A DNA stretch of 39,146 nt, taken from Smittium culicis (taxonomy: Eukaryota; Kickxellomycota; Harpellomycetes; Harpellales; Legeriomycetaceae). Positions 22,870 through 33,195 of this stretch are shown here, piece after piece. The translations under genes were made by a program, and so were the position numbers. A model generated the notes under the pieces. It saw only the letters and a list, made by a program, of their open reading frames with translations. It ran no database searches and was not told the origin of the DNA. The DNA lies in contig LSSN01005762.1 of assembly GCA_001970855.1 (NCBI GenBank), forward strand, positions 1 to 39,146. The letters are read 5' to 3'. Within the stretch, counting starts at the first letter, position 1. Each line of letters opens with the position of its first letter.

Positions 22870-23895
22870 ACACAAAATCTAACTCTTACCCATCCAATAG
22901 CACCACATAATATTCTCAAAACTAAAAATAAATTTTAAATACCTATCAAAATAAACTTTATCAAAGTCACTGTTGTTTTTATATGGGGTATAGTAAAATA
23001 AAGTAACTATTGAAAAGATATGACACATTGGTAGTATAGGTGTCCTGAAATAAAAATAAAAAACTAACATAAACTAAAAAATTCAAGAGTCATTACTTCA
23101 AAAAATATAAAAAAGAGTTTATTGAAGAAATGAATAACGATCTCAAAAAAGTAATATAATAGTAAACGAAAAAAAAAGCAAGTGGTAATAGAAATTGTAA
23201 AAGGAAAATGAGTCCTCTTACAGCTCTAAAATAACTAAGATGAACAGGGCATATCATAAAGTACTATGCTATTATTAATATATATCTAAAAGATAAAATT
23301 TTAAATAGTAATTGAAATGGAATATTATTTCCTCGATTCAATATAAATGATAAAATTATTGAAAGCTTACCCACTTTTTTGAAATATGACCAGATCTTAA
23401 TTACAGAAAATATAAAAATTATTGGCGAAAATAATATGAAAGTCAACAGGATAAGGAATAATTTATTTAAAAAAAAGCTAAAAGTAAAGCTAGAAAAAGT
23501 TAAAATAAATAATAGAAAAGATAAAAGATAAAAGATAAAAGATGAAAGATGAAAAAGACATTACTCAAGAATACTTTTCATGATTTAAGGAAGGTTTAAT
23601 CCCCTAGTCGATATATATATGTCGTGGTATTAGTATTCCGACGTTGATAGATTTCTAGTTAAAGTTTTGTATTTTTTATTACAACTAATTCATTATATAG
23701 TTAAATATATATGTATAATCTATTGGTGTATGTTAATCTTAAATTTGTGGAATCTTTATTATAGTATAGGTAAAAGAAAATATAACAATTTAGTAAAAAA
23801 TAATCGATTGTCCTAATTATGAGAAAAGTAGGCGATCTTGTTATTCCACAAAATCTAGCTGTCTTTTTTATAAAAATTCTATATTTCCCATACAT
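22870..23895 (-). pseudogene. GPCR-like seven-helix receptor remnant
   Basis: Minus-strand pieces read in order as parts of a multi-helix receptor. At 23895-23701, YRIFIKKTARFCGITRSP is followed by a hydrophobic helix and could be helix 1 end, loop and helix 2. At about 23470-23370, a helix (LTFILFSPIIFIFSVIKIW) precedes a GTAAGC donor. At about 23235-23100, RAVRGLIFLLQFLLPLAFFF precedes a GTAATG donor. At 23046-22890, TPILPMCHIFSIVTLFYYTP lies between a TTTTATTTCAG acceptor and a GTAAGA donor. The last three resemble helices 5, 6 and 7 of a GPCR, with prolines in 6 and 7. The phase of the join between the helix 5 and helix 6 exons does not fit, and helices 3-4 are not found, so the gene seems decayed. 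The family assignment is tentative. Confidence 0.3.
23512..23556. repeat. 7-bp imperfect repeat (AAAAGAT)n
   Basis: About five tandem copies of AAAAGAT, the later ones with a G substitution (GAAAGAT). It is a simple low-complexity tract without visible function. Confidence 0.8.
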
Positions 23896-24479
23896 CTTTG
23901 TATGATGATATGACGGATACCTCTAAGAGTATCAGTGAAACGTAATAAGTTTAAATATAACTAATATATGACAAGAAAGATAAATTAAACTTGAAAACGT
24001 AGGGATATCTCTACCATAAAAGGTGTTGGGTGAAAAAAATCAACGAGAAAAACCCAATATTAAATTATTTCATATAATTGGTATAAGTTAGATATCTTCA
24101 GCCCCGATTTTGGTCTACATCGCGATGTATGTTTGAAGAAAAAGAATCTGTAGAGGTATTGGTTAATCTTGGAAACAACGGTGACTTAGATATAGCAAAA
24201 AAACCATCTCAATAAAACTAGCACTCCCAAGAATAGTGTAAGAATAGTTAAAATTAGTTAACCTGAAATTGTGTTAAATTAGTCAAAGGTCATGGGTACG
24301 GATTAAGTCATCTCAAAACCATAAAAATACAAAAAAAAAAAACATAAAATACAAAAGAAATAAATTGAATAAATAAAAAATAATGTATAAAGAGAAGTAA
24401 AACTACCTCAATTCTACCTGTAACATTAAATAATAACAATAAATACTATAATTATCGAATTTTTCCATAATTAAAAAAA

Positions 24480-27400
24480 AAAGTTTAGTCAGACACATTT
24501 TGTGCTCAGGACTTAAATATTAAAGAAAAAGAAACATATTTTAGTCTAGACACTGGAAAAACAAAGCTTTTTGGCCAAAATATTCTTCAAACATAATAAA
24601 TAATAATAGCTATACTATAACGAAAATCAATCATTTTCCTTGAAAAGAGAATGAATATCATATACGTAATTAAAATCAATAAAAAAAAAATTAAGTATTA
24701 AAAATTAAAAATTAAAAATACTTTATCTTTGCTTTCCCAATAAAAAGATGGAAAAAAAGATTTTATTCAATTTATTTACGAAATTTTAATATGCGGAACA
24801 AATAAAAATAAAGAATTAATACTCCAAATTCTGACTTTTTCAAGTTTAAAATGATAAATTATGCATTTCAATTATCAAATGTTTATTTAATTCACTCCAG
24901 GACTTGGAGGGTTATAAATATTGGGGGATTATGACATTTTATAGAACGATTATAATTACAGCTTACACTCGAAAAAAAAATCATTGTGAATGTTTTGATA
25001 TGAAAAAAATATTGGAGTATTTTAATCTAAGAAATTCCATAGCTAAACTATTACCCAATGAAAATTATTATGCGTGGGACAAATATTCAGGAGCCTATGG
25101 ATCGAGAATTGATCAAGTAACATTACTTACAGAATTTATAAAGAACTCTAAAATAAATAAAATATGATCTAGAGAATTTTCTGACCACAATACAAACATT
25201 TGATGCACATCTTTGAAATGAAAATCAAAATAAGCCTAAAGGAGTCATGAATTTAAATGCCAAAATTCTAAAAGGCAAAATTAAAACCAATAAAATAAGC
25301 GAATTTCTAAAAATAGAATTTAATTCACTGGACGATTGGATTTGCATCAAAAATAGATGCTAAAAAAACATTTATCAATTTTGGAAAAAATACTCTCAAA
25401 AAAATTAGTTTGAAAATTTAGAAAAAGTCAAAAAAATCACAAGTAGAATGGTTTTTAGAGGTAATCTTATGCTACAACTAAAATCCAATAAAAAAAATAT
25501 AATCAAAAAATAAAAATAAAAAGAATAACCTAAATTTACAATAGTTCGAACAAGATATAAATGGAGCAAAAAAGTGTGAAATCAGGTAAATTTCTCTTTG
25601 GGATAGTCAATTCTGGAGAAAAAAACGAAAATGATTAGCGGATTGCTCAATAAACAAAGAGTATTAGTAAAAAAATTCACAAAATAGGAAACATGGGAAT
25701 AATTTATTATTTTTCGTCATTTAAAAAATAGGTTACCAACTCTTACTGCAAATCAGACCTTATTTCAATCAAAATAACAAATTAAATAGTTAGGATCAAA
25801 AATTACAGTATAGAAATAAACATTATGACGAAATTGTGAATAAAATGATGAAATGAACAATAAAAAAACATCAGGCTCAGATTACCTTTATTTTGAATTA
25901 TATTAAAAGTTCAAAACCACAATTTTCAGCTTTTTATAATTTTCAATAAGGATATAGAAATGAAAAAATGGAACAGTCTTGGTGGCGGCTCAAAAATTGT
26001 CCTTATTCACAAGAAAAAAAAAGGAATCTGAAGGACCTGAAAATCTATAGATCAACTACAATATCTAACTCTGGTGAAATAATTTATATAAAAAAACTGA
26101 TAAATAGAATACACAAAGTCATTTCTTAATTGATTGATAAACTCCGATCAGGTTTTATTAAAGATAGAAATATTTTTGAAAACATCCGCGCGACAAATTC
26201 TCTGATAGAAAATAAAAAATAATAAGCTTAATTCTCAGCAGATATTTAACTATACTCATTCTTGGTCAAGAAGAAATATAATAAAGATATTATTGAAGAT
26301 ACTTATTCCAATTCAACTAAGGCTTTGTTTTTATCTAATCATTTATAGTAAAATTTGGTATTATTTACCTAGGCTCAATCAATTTGTGTTTGAATAGGTC
26401 TGTGTTTTTATTGATTCTTTTATTTAAAACTGAAAAGATTCCATCTTCCTGAGAAGGGAAAATGAAGGCTTTTTATTCTTTAGTATTTATACTTTAAATA
26501 TAAAACAATAATATCATACTAATTAAACTAGTATAGCAAAAATTTAATCAAAAAATACGCATAAATGTGTCTTTGTTTGCTTAAGAACGTTTGCCACGTA
26601 GATCGAAAACCAAATGTATTACTGCATTCCGTTGGCTTAATAAAAATTCACTTTTAAATAGAAAACAAACATAATCAAAAAGTATTGAAAAAGGGCTCAG
26701 TAAAGAAACCCTCTTTCTTCGGTGATATATCGAATAATTACCAAGTCATTAATGACCAGGATAATTTTAAAAGCTAAAGTACTATCAGCCGAAAAAAGGA
26801 TTGAAATTCCTAGAATATGTAGATAATTTTTTAATCAGAATTAAAATTATTAATGAAGAATTGATAATTAAAGTAACTCTTGAGCTTCATTCGATAGCAT
26901 CAAATGCGAAAATCAATAAAGAAAAAACGTTTAATAAATGATTGACTCACCAAAATAATTTTGGATTGCCACAAAGCTCTGAGATCAATATATTCTATTA
27001 AATATATTATAATTAATTTCACTTAAAACGGAATCAGTATCAAATCAAACCAAGAAAATCTATTTAATAAAATGAACAAAGAATCCAGCAGCTGGGTAAA
27101 TAGGAAACATTCTTAAAAAGATATTGTACATTTGTCCAAATATTGTCTACTTTCTAAACTCTCTTACTCCGCACATTCAATCCCATTTGAAAATGGTTTT
27201 TATAGAAATGATCAAAAAAATTGTAAATGTCTTCACTTGGAATAACAAAAAAATATGCGTGAAAACTGATGGCTAGAACTGGATAAAAGGTGAGAATAGT
27301 AGGATTAGATCAATATTAATCTCCAATTAAAATGATTTTTTATGAAATGGTATAATGACTGACTATTTTTATTGTTTAAAATTACTGATATGGAATTAAG

Positions 27401-28870
27401 CTGTGTAAGTAAATACATTATTACACATTACCTTTTAATAAACAAAATTTTATTATTTGCATGGTTACATTAAGGTATCAAACTCAATTTTATGAAATTA
27501 TCAGAAAAAATTTTTATAACTTAAAATCCTATAATTAAAAAGTAAAAAGACATTTTATAGATTGGTTTTTTAAACTTTGAGCTAGCTATCATTTTAATCA
27601 ATTTTATTCTTTAATTTATATATTTCTTGATTATTTAATAAAATATATAAAGCATTAAATTGATCAATAAATTTCAATGTGTTAAGGTCATCACACTATT
27701 AAATAATACACTATTTGCTAACACCTATATACCTCAAATCTTCAATATTTAGCAAATGAAAATTATATTATTGAAAGAATGCGGGATTTATTGGGGAAAT
27801 GCAAATCTCTAAGATAGTTCATTACTTTTTGGCCAATTTGGAGAGAGTCAATATAAATAGAAAAATATCTATACAAATTTAATGCAGCTCACATATGCAA
27901 TTAGTCTTATGGTATATAAAAATGCATAGACTGAAAAATATCAATACATTGATTTGAATAAGCCTAATTAAAAGGTAAATTCAATCGCCAATCGCCAATG
28001 GTTAATGAGATAAAAATTGTGGAAAATTCTTTAGAAAATGGAAATAAATATGGGAGGTCCACTCAGATTCCATAAATTCAATAGAAATAAATAATAGGTT
28101 GTTCAATAAGGACAACTAGGAGCTAGATTTATAGCCAATGAAATATTTTCTTAAAACATTTTACCATCAATTGACTTGATATATTGATAAAAAAAAATAG
28201 ATTCAGAATCCAGGAAAGAACCAATAGCTGATCCAAAATAGGAAAAAATTGAAATTTTAATTAGCATCAAACCAATAATTAATTGGATCAAAATATATGC
28301 TATTGATTTGGAACCGAAAGTTAGTATTAAACTATGTTTCCTATTTCTTAACACTCTAATTACTGGAGAAAAAAAAATAAGAACTTTGAATAAGAGGTTT
28401 TTTAGTGAATCACAAGAATTAAATTCTCAATAGATAGAACAGAATCCACTCCTCACATTTATTTTTGCTGTTAGATATCAAATAAATTGATGAAAAATAT
28501 TTTAAAACTTTATTTTCACAAACTTATTCGATAATGAGTTAGCCAATATATTTGCTACTGAAATAATTTATAACTTTTTACTTCCAATGTAGAAAAATTA
28601 TTAAGATTAAAAGATACTTTATGGATTACTGATCTAGAATATCTAAAGAGTAAGGGCCGAAACTGCCCTATCAGCAACAAATAACCTTGAGAAGGAATAT
28701 TCAACATGTTAATTAGTGACCTAATACAAAAAAAACTAATATTGATTTTAAACATAAATAAAAATTAGATTTCTGGCTATCAATCAGAACCAAAATTTTC
28801 TCTTTAGATCCTGCAGTAAGGATATTATTCAGCAATAACTGATATTGCTGAATCTCACTGCTGCCCACTT
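24480..28870 (+). mobile_element. LINE relic B: nearly complete non-LTR retrotransposon, heavily mutated
   Basis: The order of blocks is that of a LINE ORF2. Endonuclease start: SDTFCAQD near 24489. Endonuclease end: YAWDKYSGAYGSRIDQV (24904-25164), then a stop, then SREFSDHN, the SRID...SDH signature. Linker: SGKFLFGIVNSGEK near 25590, TSGSDYLYFE near 25873. Reverse transcriptase: WNSLGGGSKIVLIHKKKK near 25969, then from 26046 YRSTTIS, LRSGFIKDRNIFENIRAT. Catalytic box: EYVDNFLIRIKI at 26813, where YADD is changed to YVDN, then SNAKINKEKT. C-terminal part: LWITDLEYLKSKGRNCPIS near 28619, like the zinc-knuckle end of LINE proteins. Frameshifts and stops occur throughout; TGA at 25165 falls at an expected Arg codon. 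It cannot encode an active protein. At about 4.4 kb it is close to full ORF2 length. Confidence 0.75.
28827..28853. repeat. Perfect 11-bp inverted repeat with 5-base loop
   Basis: ATTCAGCAATA and its exact complement TATTGCTGAAT are separated by ACTGA. The hairpin lies just after the last recognisable coding block of LINE relic B. Many LINEs have a 3' stem-loop recognised by their reverse transcriptase, so this could be such a signal. That role is inference. Confidence 0.6.
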
Positions 28871-29039
28871 TTATATTTGATTTTATACAATTTAACTCTT
28901 AATATCCATAATTTTTTACTTTAATATAATAATATAAGGAAAAATTATTGTATTTTTATTTATCAAAATAAAGTAACACAGGTACAGTCACTATTCTTGC
29001 CAGGTCAAATGGAATAATAAATAAAATTAAAGAGTACTG

Positions 29040-29620
29040 TAATAAATCAAACAAATTATTTTTTATTAGATCTAGATATAAATGCATTGAAAGTAGAGAA
29101 AAATCAATTAAATATTTCTATGGGTTGATTAAACAAAGAGAAAAATCGATAAAAATCATCTAATTAAAAGATAATAAATGGATTATTAACCAATGAAGAA
29201 AATCAAATCAACAAGACAATAAATTCTTTTAACACCTAGCTATTTGATAATGAATTGAGTTTTGCAAAAACTCAAGAATGTTTGACAAATAAAATAGCTA
29301 ATAAAGTAAACAATGTTAAATAAATGATCTAGAAAAAGGCTCTTGCAAATCAAAAACTAATATTTCCATAAATAGTAGTAAATTAAATGGCTCTCATGGC
29401 CCTGCTCCGATAACATATGATTTTTACAAAAAATATTAAAGGCCAATTAATTAAATTATTAACTAAACTGTAAAAAACGTTAAAATACGATAAAACCACA
29501 TAAAAAAAATTTAAAAAGTGTATAATAATTTTGTTGACCAAAAATTATGAAGAATTAATCAATAAAATTATAGTTCAATTTCACTAAAAAACAGCGAATA
29601 GATTTATTGGAATAAATATT
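29040..29620 (+). mobile_element. LINE relic C: linker and start of reverse transcriptase
   Basis: From 29068 the + strand reads RSRYKCIESREKSIKYFYGL, followed by KQREKSIKII, stop, LKDN. This is the conserved segment between endonuclease and reverse transcriptase (RxRYKW-EEGEKSTKYF type). From about 29374, KLNGSHGPAPITYDFYKKY fits the LINE motif K-x-P-G-x-D-G followed by FYK at the start of the RT. It is a separate copy: it repeats a part already present in relic B and lies after B's C-terminal end. Stops are again mostly at positions of Gln, Glu or Trp codons. No later RT block is seen. Confidence 0.55.
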
Positions 29621-30650
29621 AAAAAATAGAATAATGCTGTTATATAATGAAGGTAGTTATTTAGATAAATGAATAGGAAAAAGGTAATATAATTCCGTTA
29701 TTTCAAAATTCCCAGCAAAAAAAATTCAATCGCCAATAAGAAATGCTTAAATAATTGCGATATATCGGATATTTTTCAATTTAGTTCAAAAAATTTGCAT
29801 ATTAGTCGTTTATTTCGAAATTAGCGAGCTATTTCTTAACTAATAACAAAAAATTTTAATTAAAATTAGAGTGATAAATAATTAAGAAATCCTGTAAGCA
29901 AAGCGTATACTAACCCTTGTTGGCATAAACGTGATTTATTAATTTTAGCCGTCAATATGTATTATTAAAAAAACATCAAATTATATTTAATATATAACTG
30001 TTTATAAACCGTTTAACTAGTAAAATAAATTTAAATATGAAATATAACCGAGTAATATCATATTATTAAATTAATATCGAAATGAATTTAATAGGGATCT
30101 TGTATTCTAATTTCAAATAAATTACTATCTTCTAAACCAAAATCCTCTAAAATAGAATATAATCCCAAGTATATTCATTAATATTGCAATCATAAATTAT
30201 ATTTTTAAAAATCAAATTTATTGATTCGTCTATTTTTATAAGCAGACTTACTACTTGAAGCTATTCTAAAATATACCTATAAACTATTGTTTTTCGGATT
30301 TAAATTCTTTTTATTTGTTTTAGTTTTTTAGATCAAGTATATAAAAAATAGTACACATTCCAAGAAATGGATAAATAAGATATCTATATTATAGCTTAGT
30401 ATATTATGGAAAAAAATTTTAAATGATTCAAAGTATAATATCTTGTCAAAAAACTACTGAAAAATATTATAAGAGAAGCAATTTTAGCAACTACTAATGC
30501 TGTTTATTATTCAAGCGACAATTAGCACTTCGAGCCTAAAATATAAAAATCGATATGCATAAGCTTGAATAATGTAAAATTTAAAACTGTTTTCAGTATT
30601 ATTGAATTTAGTGAATTTATGATACTGAAAATTTAAACTTATCCAGGTCA
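29621..30650. other. AT-rich stretch, nothing recognised
   Basis: No frame of useful length and no recognisable protein pattern on either strand. It may contain the unrecognisable remainder of LINE relic C or the 5' part of the transposase relic that follows. Confidence 0.5.
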
Positions 30651-30659
30651 AAAAATACC

Positions 30660-31315
30660 GCGGAAAAGGTCAAAAATTCTGCCAAAAGATAAATGACTTA
30701 TCCTAATTACAAATTGACAGCATTATTTTAAATTTGAAAAACTTGTCAGAGATTTTAATTTTTCTGAATCAGCAGTTTACGAGTTGATAAATTCGAAATC
30801 TGAAGTTAATCGAGAGTTTTTAATGAGTAAACTTATTTGTAAAATAAAAGCGACTCAATAAATTTCGCAGTCTATAATAATGAAAAAAAAATTATATGTA
30901 GCATTAATAATAAATTGTACTGTGTTTTTTTTAAGCAGTCATAACTAGGTTATTTTAAGACGGTAATATATTTTTTTCAAGTAAGAACCGCCATTACTGT
31001 GTAAAATTTGAAGTGACGGTAATATTAGATGGTTGCTGTGCTTTTTCTAGATTATTGATGAAGCTTCTGTTGATGATACGACCGTTTCAAGCACTGTTGA
31101 AAGAGAATATAAAGAATTTTTTAAGAACTTTCATTCTGATTTTATATTTCTTCACTCAGAGGACTTTTAAGAATGGTCCATAATAGCTAATAAAGAATAC
31201 GTAGGTTTACATAAAAAATTTAGGTATTAGTTCCAAATAAAATAAAATAAAGTACTACATCGGTAAGTATCACCCAAATCCAAAAAGAATCGATTTACTT
31301 TCAATCAAATTCTAG
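30660..31315 (+). mobile_element. Probable ISXO2/IS1595-like DDE transposase relic
   Basis: On the + strand a helix-turn-helix-like block reads LVRDFNFSESAVYELINSKS, then EVNREFLM. This resembles the pre-catalytic part of ISXO2-type transposases (S-x-x-T-V-x-x-W, then REVC). About 200 bases on, EASVDDTTVSSTVEREYKEF is followed by NFHSDFIFLHSEDF, stop, EWSIIANKEYVGLHKKF. That fits the segment of the catalytic domain with I-x-SD-x-W-x-x-Y and a tyrosine-histidine region. SITQIQKESIY near 31268 could be the last box (H-T-Q-x-I-E-S-x-W). The upstream frame has TGA stops where Arg would fit. All of this is pattern recognition on a decayed sequence; a Tc1-type element is the main alternative. Confidence 0.4.
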
Positions 31316-31800
31316 CAGTCAGCCACAGTATGATTTAGAACCAAATATTCATAATGGGCGAATAATATTCGGAAATTTTTTTGTAAGGCCAAAAAAAATT
31401 TTCTTTGATGAGAGAAGCATACAGAAAATTGCTTAAAAGCATTTCAATCATTTTAGATATATTTATAGCTTTGAATCATTTCGATATATCCTAGGACCCA
31501 ATGAGAAATGAATATAATAAGTAATATGACTTATCTGAATTTAATCAGCTTGCCTATGTCGAAGAAAGTATCGAGGAAAAAAATATTTTAATAAAATAGA
31601 AAATTATTTTAAAAATACGGTTCGATGTTTTTGATAGCTTTCAAAAAAATGGTCTAGAGCCTATCCAAGCAGAAAAAAAAATTCTTGAATTTATATATTA
31701 GAAAAATTAGCTAAAAATTAATTGGAAGGTTTTTGGATAGAATTAAAATTTATTCGGAAATTGATTTCATGAATAATTATCCATTTAGTTCACAAAATTA
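31316..31800 (+). other. Unidentified broken coding remnant
   Basis: The frame from about 31525 reads QYDLSEFNQLAYVEESIEEK after an initial stop, then NILIK, stop, and FDVFDSFQKNGLEPIQAEKK up to a stop at 31698. Its composition is that of a real soluble protein rather than noise. I do not recognise it. It may be the C-terminal part of the preceding transposase relic, or an accessory protein of that element. Confidence 0.25.
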
Positions 31801-33027
31801 CGAATTCAACCATGAAAAGAATAATAGGTATTTTAAATATAGTTTATTTATTTAATAATTGATCATAATTTAGTTTATCAGATTTTTTTTTGAATGATCT
31901 ATAAAAAAATGATGATATTCAATAGTTTACTTTTAATGAATTTTTTCTTAAATCAATCGCACTTTCATATTTATATTTAAAAATTTATCGATTGAAAATT
32001 TAACTGATTATCATTAAATTCGAATTTAATTAGAAAATATAGATATGCAAGTTCAATACGTTAAACTTTTAGAGCTATTTATTTACTTAATAAACTTACT
32101 AATAAGAGTTATAAATCACAAAAAAATAAGCTTTATTAAAAAAATTTAAATAACATCAACACAATAAAATTGCATAAGTTATATTTACTCATAAAGTTTA
32201 TAGATTAATGAATATAATATTTGTTTGAAATAAAAAATTTTCACTTTGAATAGACAATTTGAAAGATGGATGGGAAATTTAAGAGCGAATATATTAAAAT
32301 AATAAATGCTTGATTTTAATTGTCTCAGCAAAAAAAAAAGAATTTTTTATCAAATTATAGGATTTTTTTTCATTAAAAATTCTATTAAACTGTTATTAAA
32401 TCACTTTTTAACAGAAAAGAGTGTTTGTGATTTCTTGAACCACAGTACTTCAATTTGATAATAACTTTAATTTATTAAAAATAACTAATACGGATTGTAT
32501 ATTGTTATTTTGTTAATTAAGTAATGCTTTTTTTATCATTATTTGATAAATTTATGCCAAAAAATGTTTAATGTATATTTTATGGTATATACCTAAAAAA
32601 GAAATAAAATTTTGATAAAAATTACAAATTTAAATCGTTCTATTGTAGTAAGTAACATATTACTTCTGTCTATCGAATATCCAGTGATTCAAATACAGAA
32701 ACAATAAAAAAAAATTTTTTTACCACACCACACAGCTATTTTAATTTGTGTTATTATAAATATGAATTGTGAAATCTTGAAAATTAAATTCTATTGATTA
32801 AGCTCCTCTTTTCTTCAATATTTGATAAATAAAAAGCATTCTTCTACAAAAAATCCAAAACTAATTAGATTAATTAATCTAACTTAATCAAAGCTCAGTC
32901 TAGTCTATTTAATTGAAAAAATAAAGTCTAGGAATCAAAAATGATTTTCTTTATGATTTTAACCAACAAGTAGCTGTAGCAATGATCATCTTATTTAAAA
33001 CTAAATTACATTTTTGATAAATTTATC
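31801..33027. other. AT-rich stretch, nothing recognised
   Basis: No coding pattern or RNA gene is visible. A perfect 18-base palindrome centred on TTAATTAA lies at 32865-32882. It is the only clear structure and may be chance in such AT-rich DNA. Confidence 0.5.
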
Positions 33028-33195
33028 AAGTTCTCATAATGACGAAAAATTTAATAAGCTCTCATCATGACGAAAAATTTAATAAGCTCTCATCATGACG
33101 AAAAATTTAATAAGCTCTCATCATGACGAAAAATTTAATAAGCTCTCATCATGACGAAAAATTTATTAAGTTCTCATTATGAAGAAAAATTATCC
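33028..33195. repeat. 28-bp minisatellite, six copies
   Basis: The unit AAGCTCTCATCATGACGAAA plus AATTTAAT is repeated at 33028, 33056, 33084, 33112, 33140 and 33168. Copies 2-4 are identical and copy 5 differs by one base near its end. The first and last copies are more diverged, as is usual at the edges of a tandem array. 28 bases is not a multiple of three, so a coding role is unlikely. Confidence 0.97.

Noticed and set aside
28151..28755. Minus-strand frames of 66-67 codons
   Set aside because: They lie opposite the C-terminal part of LINE relic B, whose + strand reading (LWITDLEYLKSKGRNCP) is more convincing.
32865..32882. 18-base perfect palindrome around TTAATTAA
   Set aside because: Palindromes of this composition are likely by chance in DNA of this AT content; there is no loop, repeat or neighbouring feature to support a function.
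33028..33195. CRISPR-like array
   Set aside because: The 28-base units abut directly with no unique spacers, so this is a tandem minisatellite, not a CRISPR array.
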